From Firmicutes bacterium UBA5486 (GTDB lineage Bacteria > Bacillota > UBA4882 > UBA10575), in the NCBI GenBank assembly GCA_002427045.1, contig DIPO01000080.1, positions 43,179 to 62,886 of the forward strand: DNA of 19,708 nt, in the 5' to 3' direction. This document shows positions 1 through 6,368 of this stretch, one piece after another. Position 1 is the first letter of the stretch. Each line of letters starts with the position of its first letter. The translations under genes were made by a program, and so were the position numbers. The notes under the pieces are model-generated. The model had not been told where the DNA came from. It saw only the letters and a program-made list of their open reading frames with translations, and made no database searches.

Positions 1-64
1 AGGCTATCAATATATTGTGCAGGGACAGAAAAAATCAATGACAACGCAAAAGCCCGATATATAA
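1..64 (+). other. Possible 3' end of an upstream gene cut by the window edge
   Basis: The frame starting at base 2 is open from the window edge to a TAA at 62-64 and would give a 20-residue C-terminal tail ending in TTQKPDI. A second frame, starting at base 1, is also open, to a TAA at 79-81, but it would run into the left end of the repeat element at 67. The stop at 62-64, just before that repeat, is therefore the more natural gene end. The fragment is too short to name a family, and it may not be coding at all. Confidence 0.25.
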
Positions 65-66
65 GC

Positions 67-229
67 GAGGGAAAGGCATAATTACCATTCTCGTATTTCG
101 CACTTTTTAGTAAAGGTTAAGCTAAATTAATTTTATTTTAAAAACTGGATGAAGAACAAAAGCAGCTAAATTAGAAATATGCGAAATTGAAGCCTATAAT
201 CTATTTAACTAATTATACAATTTCTTAAA
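67..229. repeat. Dispersed inverted-repeat element, copy A
   Basis: The left end (67-86) reads GAGGGAAAGGCATAATTACC and the right end (about 211-229) reads AATTATACAATTTCTTAAA. These are imperfect inverted copies of the shared end sequence RRGGAATTGCATAATT. Inside, ATTTCGCA (95-102) and TGCGAAAT (180-187) form a second, perfect inverted pair. The element fills most of the gap before the GreA-like gene at 269. A TATAAT at 195-200 within it could serve as a -10 box for that gene, though no convincing -35 box was found. Confidence 0.55.
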
Positions 230-268
230 GAGTGTAAAAGTGAGAATAATTAAAAAGGGAGGGGGAAA

Positions 269-718
269 ATGGATACCCAAAGTGCATTAGTGGGTGGTTT
301 AAAAGAGACTCTGATCAAGCATTTGATTGAGGTAGAAGAGAAGGGAGAAAGCTTAATAGAGGAACTCTCCCCAGTACCTTATCATGAGCGCGAGGAATTA
401 AAACAAACATTAAGGGAATATATTAATAAAGTAGAGGACCTTCTTAAAACACCTCACCTGATCGGAAATGATGGAGATTTCCCTTTGGTAATCATTGGTA
501 GTGAAGTAGCAGTAGAAGAGATTGGTACTACTGAAAAACAGGTTTTCCAAATCATATCACCATTTGGGGATTTACCAGGAGAAAATGGTGTTTCACCCCT
601 TTCACCTGTTGGCAAGGCTTTACTTTTAAAAAAACCCGGTACTAAGGTGACTGTAAATGCTCCGGGTGGTACATTTCACTACAAAATAGAATCTATAAAA
701 TATCCGTTGGAATTGTAA
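269..718 (+). CDS. Stand-alone GreA/GreB C-terminal-domain protein
   Basis: 149 residues. Residues about 1-62 are charged and helical (ending in LREYINKVEDLLKTPHLIG) and could form a short coiled coil. Residues about 73-146 match the FKBP-like C-terminal domain of transcript cleavage factors: VIIGSEVAVEEIG, then SPLSPVGKALLLKKPGTKV, then VNAPGGTFHYKIESI, corresponding to the SPIGKALLGK and PGG stretches of GreA. In GreA this domain docks on RNA polymerase near the secondary channel. The N-terminal part is not the usual roughly 75-residue GreA coiled coil with its acidic tip, so transcript cleavage activity cannot be assumed. An RNA-polymerase-binding regulator of the Gre-like kind is the better guess. 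The start is well placed behind AGGGAGGGGG at 257-266. No operon partner is evident because the next gene starts 91 bases away with its own ribosome site. Confidence 0.75.
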   Translation: MDTQSALVGGLKETLIKHLIEVEEKGESLIEELSPVPYHEREELKQTLREYINKVEDLLKTPHLIGNDGDFPLVIIGSEVAVEEIGTTEKQVFQIISPFGDLPGENGVSPLSPVGKALLLKKPGTKVTVNAPGGTFHYKIESIKYPLEL

Positions 719-808
719 CAGAAACTAGCTTATTAGATAAAAACAGTGCAAAGGGGTTAATCCACTTTCAAAGGTCCAATATAAATTTGGAGTTAAGGAG
801 GGTTTATA

Positions 809-991
809 TTGGAACTCTGTGACCAGTGTGGCTCCTTCGGGGAGATTCAGTCATTATGTTCTGGTTGCGGGAAATTGATCTGTTATGCCTGTTCAGGTAA
901 TTCCAGACAATGTACTGATTGTATAGAAAAAGGAAGAACGGACACAGATAATAGGACACAAGGAGCTTCAACTAATATGGCCACGGGTTAA
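809..991 (+). CDS. Small four-CxxC zinc-binding protein
   Basis: 60 residues, started by TTG behind a very strong AAGGAGG (795-801). Eight cysteines form four CxxC pairs (C4/C7, C17/C20, C25/C28, C35/C38). That is enough for two zinc ions, probably in an interleaved B-box or RING-like arrangement. The last 20 residues are polar and look disordered. The ribosome site, the regular cysteine spacing and the conserved-looking core make it a real gene despite its size. The function is unknown; the fold would suit binding to a protein or nucleic acid. A weak hairpin (1018-1048) follows. Confidence 0.7.
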   Translation: MELCDQCGSFGEIQSLCSGCGKLICYACSGNSRQCTDCIEKGRTDTDNRTQGASTNMATG

Positions 992-1017
992 CAACAAGCT
1001 ATTGAATTAAAAGGGAT

Positions 1018-1060
1018 AATCCGGAGAACCGAGAAGGTATTCCGGATTTCCTATTTCATT
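1018..1060 (+). terminator. Weak hairpin after the zinc-protein gene
   Basis: AATCCGGA (1018-1025) pairs perfectly with TCCGGATT (1041-1048). The loop is long (15 bases) and the following run TTCCTATTTC is not a clean U-tract, so termination here would be inefficient. Confidence 0.35.
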
Positions 1061-1091
1061 GGGTTTTTTATAAATTCAATTATTTCTATAT

Positions 1092-1239
1092 GAGGGAATT
1101 TAATAATTCCCTTTGGCATTCCATTCAACCACGATATATAGTATTTGGCTATTATTCGAGTAATTGTCTAATCTTAGACAATTACTAGTGGGAATATCGT
1201 GGTTGAATCTTAAATAATTTGAATTATGTATTTCCTTAA
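1092..1239. repeat. Dispersed inverted-repeat element, copy B
   Basis: The left end is GAGGGAATTTAATAATTCCC (1092-1111) and the right end is AATTATGTATTTCCTTAA (1222-1239). An inner 15-base inverted pair is perfect: ATTCAACCACGATAT (1123-1137) with ATATCGTGGTTGAAT (1194-1208). Within that lies a third perfect 12-base pair, AGTAATTGTCTA (1159-1170) with TAGACAATTACT (1175-1186), around a 4-base centre. The whole 148-base unit could extrude as a long cruciform or fold as one long RNA hairpin. It lies between two genes and carries no reading frame. Confidence 0.65.
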
Positions 1240-1260
1240 TATAATAAAAGCAGCTTATAG

Positions 1261-1299
1261 AAAAAGATAAGATCCCAATAACTGGGGGTCTTATCTTTT
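1261..1299 (-). terminator. Intrinsic terminator of the Gln/Asn-rich gene, possibly bidirectional
   Basis: AAAAAGATAAGATCCC (1261-1276) pairs with GGGGGTCTTATCTTTT (1284-1299), with one G-T wobble and a 7-base loop. Read on the minus strand it ends in TCTTTTTC, about 25 bases after the stop of the minus-strand gene at 1325. The plus-strand side ends in only four T. Confidence 0.75.
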
Positions 1300-1324
1300 G
1301 TCGGAGAGTGGAAGATATAATAAT

Positions 1325-1630
1325 TTAACTTTTAGATTGTTGGGAAAGGTTCTGGCTCATTTGGCCTTGAGACTGGTCAACTTCTAATTGGGTATTCTGG
1401 TTCTGAGTTTTTTGTTTCTGACTAAGATTCTCCCCGAGCTTACCTATTTCTAGACCCGTAAGTTTTTGAGTGGCGAGGATTCGGCTAATTTCTCCTGCTG
1501 ATTGGGTAAGCTCACTTCCAGCCTCCATGTTTGTCATAGCATTATAATTTTGTGTGTTTTGAATATTCTTTTTCTGCATATTTTGGTTTTGAGCTTGCAT
1601 TTTTTGTTGGTTCTGGTTTTGATTATTCAT
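1325..1630 (-). CDS. Small Gln/Asn-rich protein, candidate spore-associated
   Basis: 101 residues. Both ends are extremely rich in Gln and Asn (for example NNQNQNQQKMQAQNQNMQ at the start and QSQGQMSQNLSQQSKS at the end). The central part, about residues 30-70, is more ordinary, with AGSELTQSAGEISRILATQK and LTGLEIGKLGEN. The start is supported by GGAGGTG just upstream on the minus strand, and a terminator follows at 1261-1299, so it is a self-contained transcription unit. There is no signal peptide or membrane segment. The composition recalls the Gln/Asn-rich small proteins packed in spores, such as gamma-type acid-soluble spore proteins. The diagnostic gamma-type sequence (TEFASET) is absent, so this is only an inference from composition and from the spore-forming host. 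Confidence 0.7.
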   Translation of the reverse strand: MNNQNQNQQKMQAQNQNMQKKNIQNTQNYNAMTNMEAGSELTQSAGEISRILATQKLTGLEIGKLGENLSQKQKTQNQNTQLEVDQSQGQMSQNLSQQSKS

Positions 1631-1714
1631 ATTTTCACCTCCGCTTATATTATTGGTAAAAGCTTAAAAAAGAATTGCCGACATTTTATGGAGAAAAAGA
1701 AGAATCTTACATAA

Positions 1715-1995
1715 GGGTGTATCGTAACCTATAATTAAAGAAGATATTAAAATTGATAAAACTAATTTTCTTTAATTACGTTCTATATTATAATAAGAGT
1801 AATAAGTTCAAATAACCGTGGTTCGTTGTTTGTATTACTTTTTATTTAGTATAAAACCTTTGGTTTTTAAAAAAAGCATTCTAAATTTGCTTATAGTATT
1901 AAATAAGCAGTACAAGCTTTACTGAAAAGTGAGCGCAAGGCTAACTTTTAGACGACCACAAGTATTAAGCAATACTAACTTGAGGAGGCTAATTA
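1715..1995 (+). other. Intergenic leader of lemA with a possible promoter and hairpins
   Basis: The 365 bases between the minus-strand gene and lemA hold no gene. A TATAAT at 1789-1794 is a possible -10 box with a poor -35. The roughly 190 bases downstream contain three small hairpins. They are GCTTAT/ATAAGC (1889-1894 and 1903-1908), AAAGTGAGC/GCTAACTTT around 1926-1948 with loop GCAAG, and AGTATT-AAGC-AATACT (1961-1976). The last ends seven bases before the lemA ribosome site (GAGGAGG, from 1983). No known riboswitch consensus was recognised. Confidence 0.3.
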
Positions 1996-2556
1996 ATGCG
2001 TAAAAAGACTACACTCTTTATAGTCCTAGGTATTCTTCTATTATTAGTTCTTGGTTATGCTAGTAAATACAATAGTTTTATTACTTTGGAAGAAGAAATT
2101 GATGGTAAATGGGCAGAGGTAGAGAATAACCTGCAAAGAAGGGCAGATCTGATTCCCAATTTAGTAGCAACAGTAAAAGGTTATGCCAGCCATGAAGAGA
2201 AGGTTTTTACCGAAATTGCTGAGGCTAGGAGTAGACTACTGGGTGCCCAAGGAGTTGAAGATAAGGTAAAGGCTTCTTCAGAGATGGAAACGGCCTTAGG
2301 AAGATTATTGATGGTGGTGGAACAGTATCCCGAATTGAAAGCGGATCAAAGGTTTGCGGAGCTCCAGGATGAATTGGCAGGCACTGAGAATAGACTTTCA
2401 GTGGCGAGGCTTCGTTATAATGAGTCGGTTAAAAGTTTTAATGCCCGGATCCGTCGTTTCCCGGGGAATATCGTAGCTGGAATGATGGGGCTGGAAAAAA
2501 GGGAATACTTCCAGATTAAGGAGGAAGCCAGGGAAGTTCCTAAGGTGGAGTTTTAA
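1996..2556 (+). CDS. lemA: LemA family membrane-anchored protein
   Basis: 186 residues, the usual length for the family. Residues about 6-21 form one N-terminal membrane segment. The LemA signature follows: KYNSFITLEEEIDGKWAEV, then NNLQRRADLIPNLVATVKGY, then HEEKVFTEIAEARSRLL, and the C-terminal stretch SVKSFNARIRRFPGNIV. The soluble part is a helical bundle expected outside the membrane. GAGGAGG sits 8 bases upstream of the ATG. Its stop is directly followed by the ATG of a TPM-domain protein. This pairing is common in bacteria, and the two are thought to act together at the cell envelope, but the biochemical role of LemA is not settled. It is probably co-transcribed with the next gene. Confidence 0.93.
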   Translation: MRKKTTLFIVLGILLLLVLGYASKYNSFITLEEEIDGKWAEVENNLQRRADLIPNLVATVKGYASHEEKVFTEIAEARSRLLGAQGVEDKVKASSEMETALGRLLMVVEQYPELKADQRFAELQDELAGTENRLSVARLRYNESVKSFNARIRRFPGNIVAGMMGLEKREYFQIKEEAREVPKVEF

Positions 2557-3360
2557 ATGAAAATTATGAAGAACATTAAACTTAGCATTTTCATTTTTGT
2601 AATTATAATTACTAGTTTTATAGGGGCGGGTTCTACATGGGCTGCTGATCCATCAGTAGTAAAGATTGATGGATATGTTACTGATCAAGCTAGCCTGTTA
2701 CGACCTGAGGAAAAAAATGAATTAAATTCACTGCTGAGTGATTTTGACCAAAAGACCTCGAACCAGTTTTTAGTGGTTATTCTGCCTTCTTTACCTCCCG
2801 GAGAGAATTTGGAACTTTACTCTCTTAAACTGGCGGAAGCATCAAGAGCTGGTAAGAAGGGTTTGGATAATGGACTTTTACTACTAATTTTGAAAGAAGA
2901 TCGAAAGATCAGAGTGGAAGTAGGTACCGGCCTGGAAGAGAAGATTACGGATGGAAGAGCCGGCCGGGTAATTAGGGAAGTAATTGCTCCAGCATTTCAA
3001 GAGGGTAAATATTTTTCCGGAATAAAAAAAGCCTTGTTCACTTTGATTAATTGGGTTGAACCTTCTTATTTTCCTGAGGGTTCTGAAGGTGCCAGATTTC
3101 AAGAAGAGAATGAACCGGGTTTCCTCTTCTTTTTCACTCTCTTTATTCTTTTTATTATTATCTCCACTTATCTTTCTCGTCTTGACCGACGACGTTGGTA
3201 TAAAAGAGGTTTTTCCCAGAGAACGATGAGACCGGTTATTTATCCATCCTCTCGTACTAGAAGTAATAGATCTTCAGGAAGTTCGAGAAGTTTTGGCGGT
3301 GGAGGTTTCAGTGGCGGGGGCGGAGGTTTTCGTGGCGGTGGAGCCAGCGGCGGGTGGTAG
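2557..3360 (+). CDS. TPM-domain (YgcG-like) membrane protein with Gly-rich tail
   Basis: 267 residues. Residues about 1-29 are a signal peptide (hydrophobic 9-25, cleavage plausible after STWA). A TPM domain spans about 35-165, with VTDQASLLRPEEKNELNSLL near its start, then QFLVVILPSL, LDNGLLLLILKEDRKIRVEV and GTGLEEKITDGRAGRVI. One membrane segment follows (about 188-206), then a basic linker and a tail of Gly, Ser and Phe (about 243-267: SFGGGGFSGGGGGFRGGG). This is the standard architecture of the family that travels with LemA. The Gly-rich tail lies on the cytoplasmic side if the signal peptide is used. The gene starts on the base after the lemA stop, with AAGGTGGAG inside lemA as ribosome site. 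The exact function is unknown; the name TPM phosphatase rests on plant homologues. Confidence 0.92.
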   Translation: MKIMKNIKLSIFIFVIIITSFIGAGSTWAADPSVVKIDGYVTDQASLLRPEEKNELNSLLSDFDQKTSNQFLVVILPSLPPGENLELYSLKLAEASRAGKKGLDNGLLLLILKEDRKIRVEVGTGLEEKITDGRAGRVIREVIAPAFQEGKYFSGIKKALFTLINWVEPSYFPEGSEGARFQEENEPGFLFFFTLFILFIIISTYLSRLDRRRWYKRGFSQRTMRPVIYPSSRTRSNRSSGSSRSFGGGGFSGGGGGFRGGGASGGW

Positions 3361-3361
3361 C

Positions 3362-3404
3362 CCCCCACCCCAGCTTTGCTGGGGGCAAGCGAAAGGATGA
3401 AAAT
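3362..3404. repeat. 43-base direct repeat with GC-rich hairpin, copy 1
   Basis: Identical to 3675-3717 at 41 of 43 positions. It contains the perfect hairpin CCCCAGC-TTT-GCTGGGG (3368-3384). It begins one base after the TPM-protein stop, so it may also act as a transcription barrier, but no U-tract follows. Confidence 0.8.
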
Positions 3405-3426
3405 ATAATTTAAGTTATAATTTCCG

Positions 3427-3638
3427 CCTGGTCAGAAGTTGTTTCTTGGTTCACGAGAATTTCTTCAAGCATTCTAAAGTTCAGCTCCGGCTGAAATCGG
3501 GCACCCGCTTAATAGTCCATCCTGGACCAAAAGCGGCTCGCGACCTCCCTGTCGCTCGGCCCAATTTCAACCTCTGCTTCACCAAGAATGCTAATGAAGA
3601 AATCCAATTTCACTGCTGAAACAACATTCTGACCAAGC
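3427..3638. repeat. Long multi-branched palindromic element
   Basis: About 212 bases that fold on themselves. The outer arms are CTGGTCAGAAGTTGTTTC (from 3428) against GAAACAACATTCTGACCAAG (3618-3637). The next pair is AATTTCTTCAAGCATTCT (from 3459) against AGAATGCTAATGAAGAAAT (3585-3603), then TGAAATCGGGC (3492-3502) against GCCCAATTTCA (3559-3569). Terminal or side hairpins are TTCAGC-TCCG-GCTGAA (3480-3495), CCGCTT/AAGCGG enclosing GTCCA-TCC-TGGAC (3505-3536), and GCGAC/GTCGC (3540-3555). It is visibly more GC-rich than the host DNA and has no reading frame. It lies between the two copies of the 43-base direct repeat. It is either a structured repeat element or a non-coding RNA. Confidence 0.65.
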
Positions 3639-3674
3639 TGGGTAAAGAATAACGAGATCTATTTTCTAGGAAGT

Positions 3675-3717
3675 CCCCCACCCCAGCTTTGCTGGGGGCA
3701 AGCAAAAGGACGAAAAT
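3675..3717. repeat. 43-base direct repeat with GC-rich hairpin, copy 2
   Basis: Second copy of 3362-3404, differing at two positions and lying 313 bases downstream in the same orientation. The hairpin is CCCCAGC-TTT-GCTGGGG at 3681-3697. Confidence 0.8.
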
Positions 3718-3771
3718 CAAAGCTTCATCTTGGATTGGCAAAGGCTATCATTCATCACGAGAGACGAGTAA

Positions 3772-3862
3772 TCTCACTTTTCGCCTACTTTAGCCCCCAA
3801 GGGAAATCGTGAAAGCTTGCGGTAGCGTTTTCCTTGGTATAGATAAAAGGCGAAAAGTGAGA
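3772..3862. repeat. Long hairpin upstream of the cytosolic TPM gene
   Basis: TCTCACTTTTCGCCT (3772-3786) is perfectly complementary to AGGCGAAAAGTGAGA (3848-3862). Inside, CCAAGGGAAA (3797-3806) pairs with TTTTCCTTGG (3828-3837), allowing one wobble. The structure ends 23 bases before the ribosome site of the gene at 3900. It leaves that site free and lacks a U-tract, so it is more likely an inserted repeat or RNA-stability hairpin than a terminator. Confidence 0.6.
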
Positions 3863-3899
3863 ATAACCAGCGACGAGCCACGAGAAGGAGGTATAAGCT

Positions 3900-4328
3900 G
3901 TGGGGTTTTTAAGCCGCAAAGATAAGGACTTAATTATTCAAGCAATTATTGAGGCGGAGAAGAAGACATCCGGAGAGATCCGGGTTCATGTAGAGAATAA
4001 AGCAGAAAAAGATCCTTTTCTCCGAGCGGAAGAAGTATTTTATGAATTAGGGATGCATAATACTCAAGAAAGAAATGGGGTTTTATTTTATTTGGCAGTA
4101 AAGGAGCGGAAATTTACAATCTTAGGGGATGAAGGTATTAATAATAAAGTTCCGGACGATTTTTGGGAAGGAATTAAAAATGTAATAACTGCCGAATTTA
4201 GTCAGGAGAGTTTTGTTTCTGGCCTTACTAAAGGTATTGGCATGGCTGGAGAAGCTTTGGCAGAGTATTTTCCCTATCAGCATGATGATGTGAATGAACT
4301 AGCGAATGAGGTATCAGGAGATTTTTAG
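3900..4328 (+). CDS. Cytosolic TPM-domain protein
   Basis: 142 residues, GTG start with a full AAGGAGGT at 3885-3892. A single TPM domain covers almost the whole protein: KDKDLIIQAIIEAEKKTSGE, then IRVHVENKAEKDPFLRAEEV, then NGVLFYLAVKERKFTILGDE, and FSQESFVSGLTKGIGMAGEA. It has no signal peptide, membrane segment or Gly-rich tail, unlike its larger relative at 2557. It matches the short TPM proteins often found near LemA/TPM pairs. It is probably the third member of the same functional unit, separated from the first two by the structured repeat region. Function unknown. Confidence 0.88.
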   Translation: MGFLSRKDKDLIIQAIIEAEKKTSGEIRVHVENKAEKDPFLRAEEVFYELGMHNTQERNGVLFYLAVKERKFTILGDEGINNKVPDDFWEGIKNVITAEFSQESFVSGLTKGIGMAGEALAEYFPYQHDDVNELANEVSGDF

Positions 4329-4333
4329 CAAGT

Positions 4334-4575
4334 AAGGGAATTCCGTAATTACCTTAAGGTTTTATTTAACCACAATCAAGCATTGCCTTTAATAAAAGGA
4401 ATTATCTAATGCCTTTTGTAGCTTGTCAGTCGTGTTGAATGACAGCCTATGCAGCTATTCGATTTTTTAATATCTGAAGACGCTCTTCAATCAGAATGTT
4501 TTATTAGACATTCCTAGTGGGCGATCAATATTTTGTGATTAAATCTTAACTCAACTAATTACGCAATTTCTCAAA
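4334..4575. repeat. Dispersed inverted-repeat element, copy C
   Basis: The left end is AAGGGAATTCCGTAATTACC (4334-4353) and the right end is AATTACGCAATTTCTCAAA (4557-4575). The inner arms ATTTAACCACAA (4364-4375) and TTGTGATTAAAT (4533-4544) pair with one wobble. They correspond to the arms of copy B with two positions changed on both strands at once. The 242-base unit is the longest copy and holds additional small hairpins, for example TGTCA/TGACA near 4425-4445 and TGAAG/CTTCA near 4476-4490. No reading frame. Confidence 0.6.
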
Positions 4576-4609
4576 ATCGGTTTTTTATAGAAGAATAATA
4601 GTTAAAATG

Positions 4610-4636
4610 AAGCCCTTATGGGCTTTTTCTTTTTTT
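4610..4636 (+). terminator. Intrinsic terminator before the ger operon
   Basis: AAGCCC (4610-4615), loop TTAT, GGGCTT (4620-4625), then TTTCTTTTTTT. It ends the upstream transcript carrying the TPM gene and insulates the germination operon. Confidence 0.85.
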
Positions 4637-4642
4637 GACGGT

Positions 4643-4672
4643 GTTTAGTTTGCAGGAGTTAGGTTCATACTA
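4643..4672 (+). promoter_or_regulatory. Candidate forespore sigma-G promoter for the ger operon
   Basis: GTTTA (4643-4647) and CATACTA (4666-4672) are separated by 18 bases. They match the sigma-G consensus (GHATR, 18, CATNNTA) with one mismatch in the -35 box. It lies between the terminator at 4610-4636 and the first ger gene. Known gerA-type operons are sigma-G dependent, which makes the placement sensible, but the motifs are short. Confidence 0.4.
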
Positions 4673-4700
4673 TTTATGATTTATGATAGATATGGAGGCT

Positions 4701-4752
4701 CCTTAGTAGGAAAATCAATATTTTGGAATAATTGAATTATGCAAATTAACAA
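4701..4752. repeat. Dispersed element fragment E (right end only)
   Basis: TTAGTAGGAAAATCAATATT, from about 4703, resembles CTAGTGGGCGATCAATATT of copy C (from 4514). The right-end sequence AATTATGCAAATTAAC follows (4735-4750). The left half of the element is missing. The fragment lies in the presumed leader of the germination operon, 18 bases before the gerA start. Confidence 0.45.
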
Positions 4753-4769
4753 ATTTAGAGGGAAGAAGC

Positions 4770-6368
4770 ATGTTTCGATTTTTATTAAGAAAAATCCGCT
4801 TGGGGAAATTAAAAAAGAACTCATCTTCTGTTTCAGATACAAATAAATTCCGGCGAAATTTAGAAGAAAACCTGGAGCTATTCCAGGAAGAATTAGGCGA
4901 TAGCCCGGATATCATCATCCGCCGGTTTAACCTGAATATTAAAAACAGGATTAAAGCAGCAATTATCTTTATTGATGGGTTAATGGATAGCAAGGTGGTA
5001 TATGATAGTATTTTATATCCACTAATGATTGAAGCCAAGAAAGAAAATTGGGTGGTAGAGGAGTCAATACTCGATTTTATTGAAAACAACTTACTTACTG
5101 TCGGAAGTGTTGAAAAAGATAATGATTTTACTGGCTTAGTAGAATCGGTTTTGGAAGGAGATACAATTCTTCTCCTTGATGGGTATACAGAGGCTTTGAT
5201 TCTTAGTACCAAAGGATGGGAAAAAAGGTCAATTAGTGAACCGGATACTGAGGTTACGATCAAGGGGCCGAGGGAGGGTTATACGGAGAGTATCCGGACC
5301 AATACTGCAATGATAAGAAGAAAGCTAGCTCATCCCGGCTTAACTTTTGAGAATAAGAAAATTGGAAAAAAAACCAGAACCTCCGTGAGTATAGCTTATT
5401 TGAAAGGGGTAGTAAACGAGAAACTGGTGGAAGAAGTAAGAAGAAGATTACAACGGATTGATACAGATATGATTTTGGATGCCAATTATATTATTGAATT
5501 GATTGAAGATTCCCCCTTTTCTCCCTTCCCAACAGTTGCTTATACAGAAAGGCCGGACGTTACGGTTGCCAAAATTTTAGAAGGGCGGGTGGCTATTCTG
5601 GTGGATGGTACACCCGTAGTTAATACTGTACCCACTTTGTTTATTGAAAGTTTTCAAAGCCCCGATGATTATAATTACCATTTCTTATATGCAACGCTAA
5701 TTCGCTGGTTTAGATACCTTGCCTTCTTTTTTAATATCCTTTTAGCAGCATTTTTTGTGGCTTTAAGCACTTTCCATCAGGAGCTAATCCCTACTCCGCT
5801 GCTGATTTCCATGGCAGCAGCTACAGATGGTACACCTTTTCCAGCAGTAGTCGAGGTAGTGGTCATGGAGGTGGTTTTTGAAATCCTAAGAGAGGCCGGG
5901 ATCCGGCTTCCACGCCCGATTGGGCAGACCATCAGTATTGTAGGTGCTCTGGTAATTGGTCAAGCCACAGTAGCGGCTGGCCTGGTTGGTGCTCCCACGG
6001 TTATTATTATTGCTTTAACTGCAATTTCTTCTTTTGTTGTTCCTACCCAGGAGGAGGCTGGTATTCTTCTCCGGTTAACCTTAACTATTTTTGCTGGAAT
6101 CTTAGGAGCTTATGGAATTTTATTGGGAATTTTAGTTGTTTTAACTCATTTAAGTTCCTTACGTTCTTTCGGGGTACCTTATCTATCGCCGATCGTCCCC
6201 CTTTCAGTAGAGGATTTAAAGGATGTAGTAGTAAGGGCACCTATTTGGGCAATGAAAACCCGCCCGCGTTTAATTGGTTGGCCAAAACCAATTCGTCAGG
6301 AGTTTAACCTTGGCCCGGAGCTTCCGGAAAAACCTACGGAGGATCGAGATGATCAAGGTAAAATTTAA
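4770..6368 (+). CDS. gerA: GerA family germinant receptor subunit A
   Basis: 532 residues, within the usual 480-550 of the family. A soluble N-terminal region (about 1-305) includes GDTILLLDGYTEAL (130-143) and the family stretch GPREGYTESIRTNTAMIRRK (166-185). A membrane region with several segments follows (about 308-470), containing HQELIPTPLLISMAAATDGT, then RPIGQTISIVGALVIGQATV and PTQEEAGILLRL. The C-terminal tail is short and Pro-rich. Subunit A of the GerA/GerB/GerC complex sits in the spore inner membrane and helps sense nutrients and release ions. The ATG at 4770 follows AGAGGGA. Its end overlaps the start of gerC by 20 bases, indicating translational coupling. The germinant cannot be deduced from the sequence. 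Confidence 0.96.
   Translation: MFRFLLRKIRLGKLKKNSSSVSDTNKFRRNLEENLELFQEELGDSPDIIIRRFNLNIKNRIKAAIIFIDGLMDSKVVYDSILYPLMIEAKKENWVVEESILDFIENNLLTVGSVEKDNDFTGLVESVLEGDTILLLDGYTEALILSTKGWEKRSISEPDTEVTIKGPREGYTESIRTNTAMIRRKLAHPGLTFENKKIGKKTRTSVSIAYLKGVVNEKLVEEVRRRLQRIDTDMILDANYIIELIEDSPFSPFPTVAYTERPDVTVAKILEGRVAILVDGTPVVNTVPTLFIESFQSPDDYNYHFLYATLIRWFRYLAFFFNILLAAFFVALSTFHQELIPTPLLISMAAATDGTPFPAVVEVVVMEVVFEILREAGIRLPRPIGQTISIVGALVIGQATVAAGLVGAPTVIIIALTAISSFVVPTQEEAGILLRLTLTIFAGILGAYGILLGILVVLTHLSSLRSFGVPYLSPIVPLSVEDLKDVVVRAPIWAMKTRPRLIGWPKPIRQEFNLGPELPEKPTEDRDDQGKI

Noticed and set aside
1..81. 26-codon open frame from base 1 to a stop at 79-81
   Set aside because: It would overlap the left end of repeat copy A; the other open frame, ending at 62-64, stops just before it. 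Neither can be identified.
1853..1868. AAAACC-TTT-GGTTTTT hairpin in the lemA leader as a terminator
   Set aside because: Only two GC pairs hold the stem, too weak to call.
3362..3717. Repeats considered as a CRISPR array
   Set aside because: Only two copies, 313 bases apart, with a palindromic element rather than spacers between them, and no cas genes.
4715..5263. Long open frame on the minus strand opposite the start of gerA
   Set aside because: It lies entirely across gerA and its leader, has Ser-rich low-complexity content typical of antisense frames, and has no family resemblance.
6274..6348. 25-codon N-terminal extension of gerC
   Set aside because: It would bury the lipoprotein signal peptide inside the chain and lies fully within gerA coding sequence; the ATG at 6349 has a good ribosome site.
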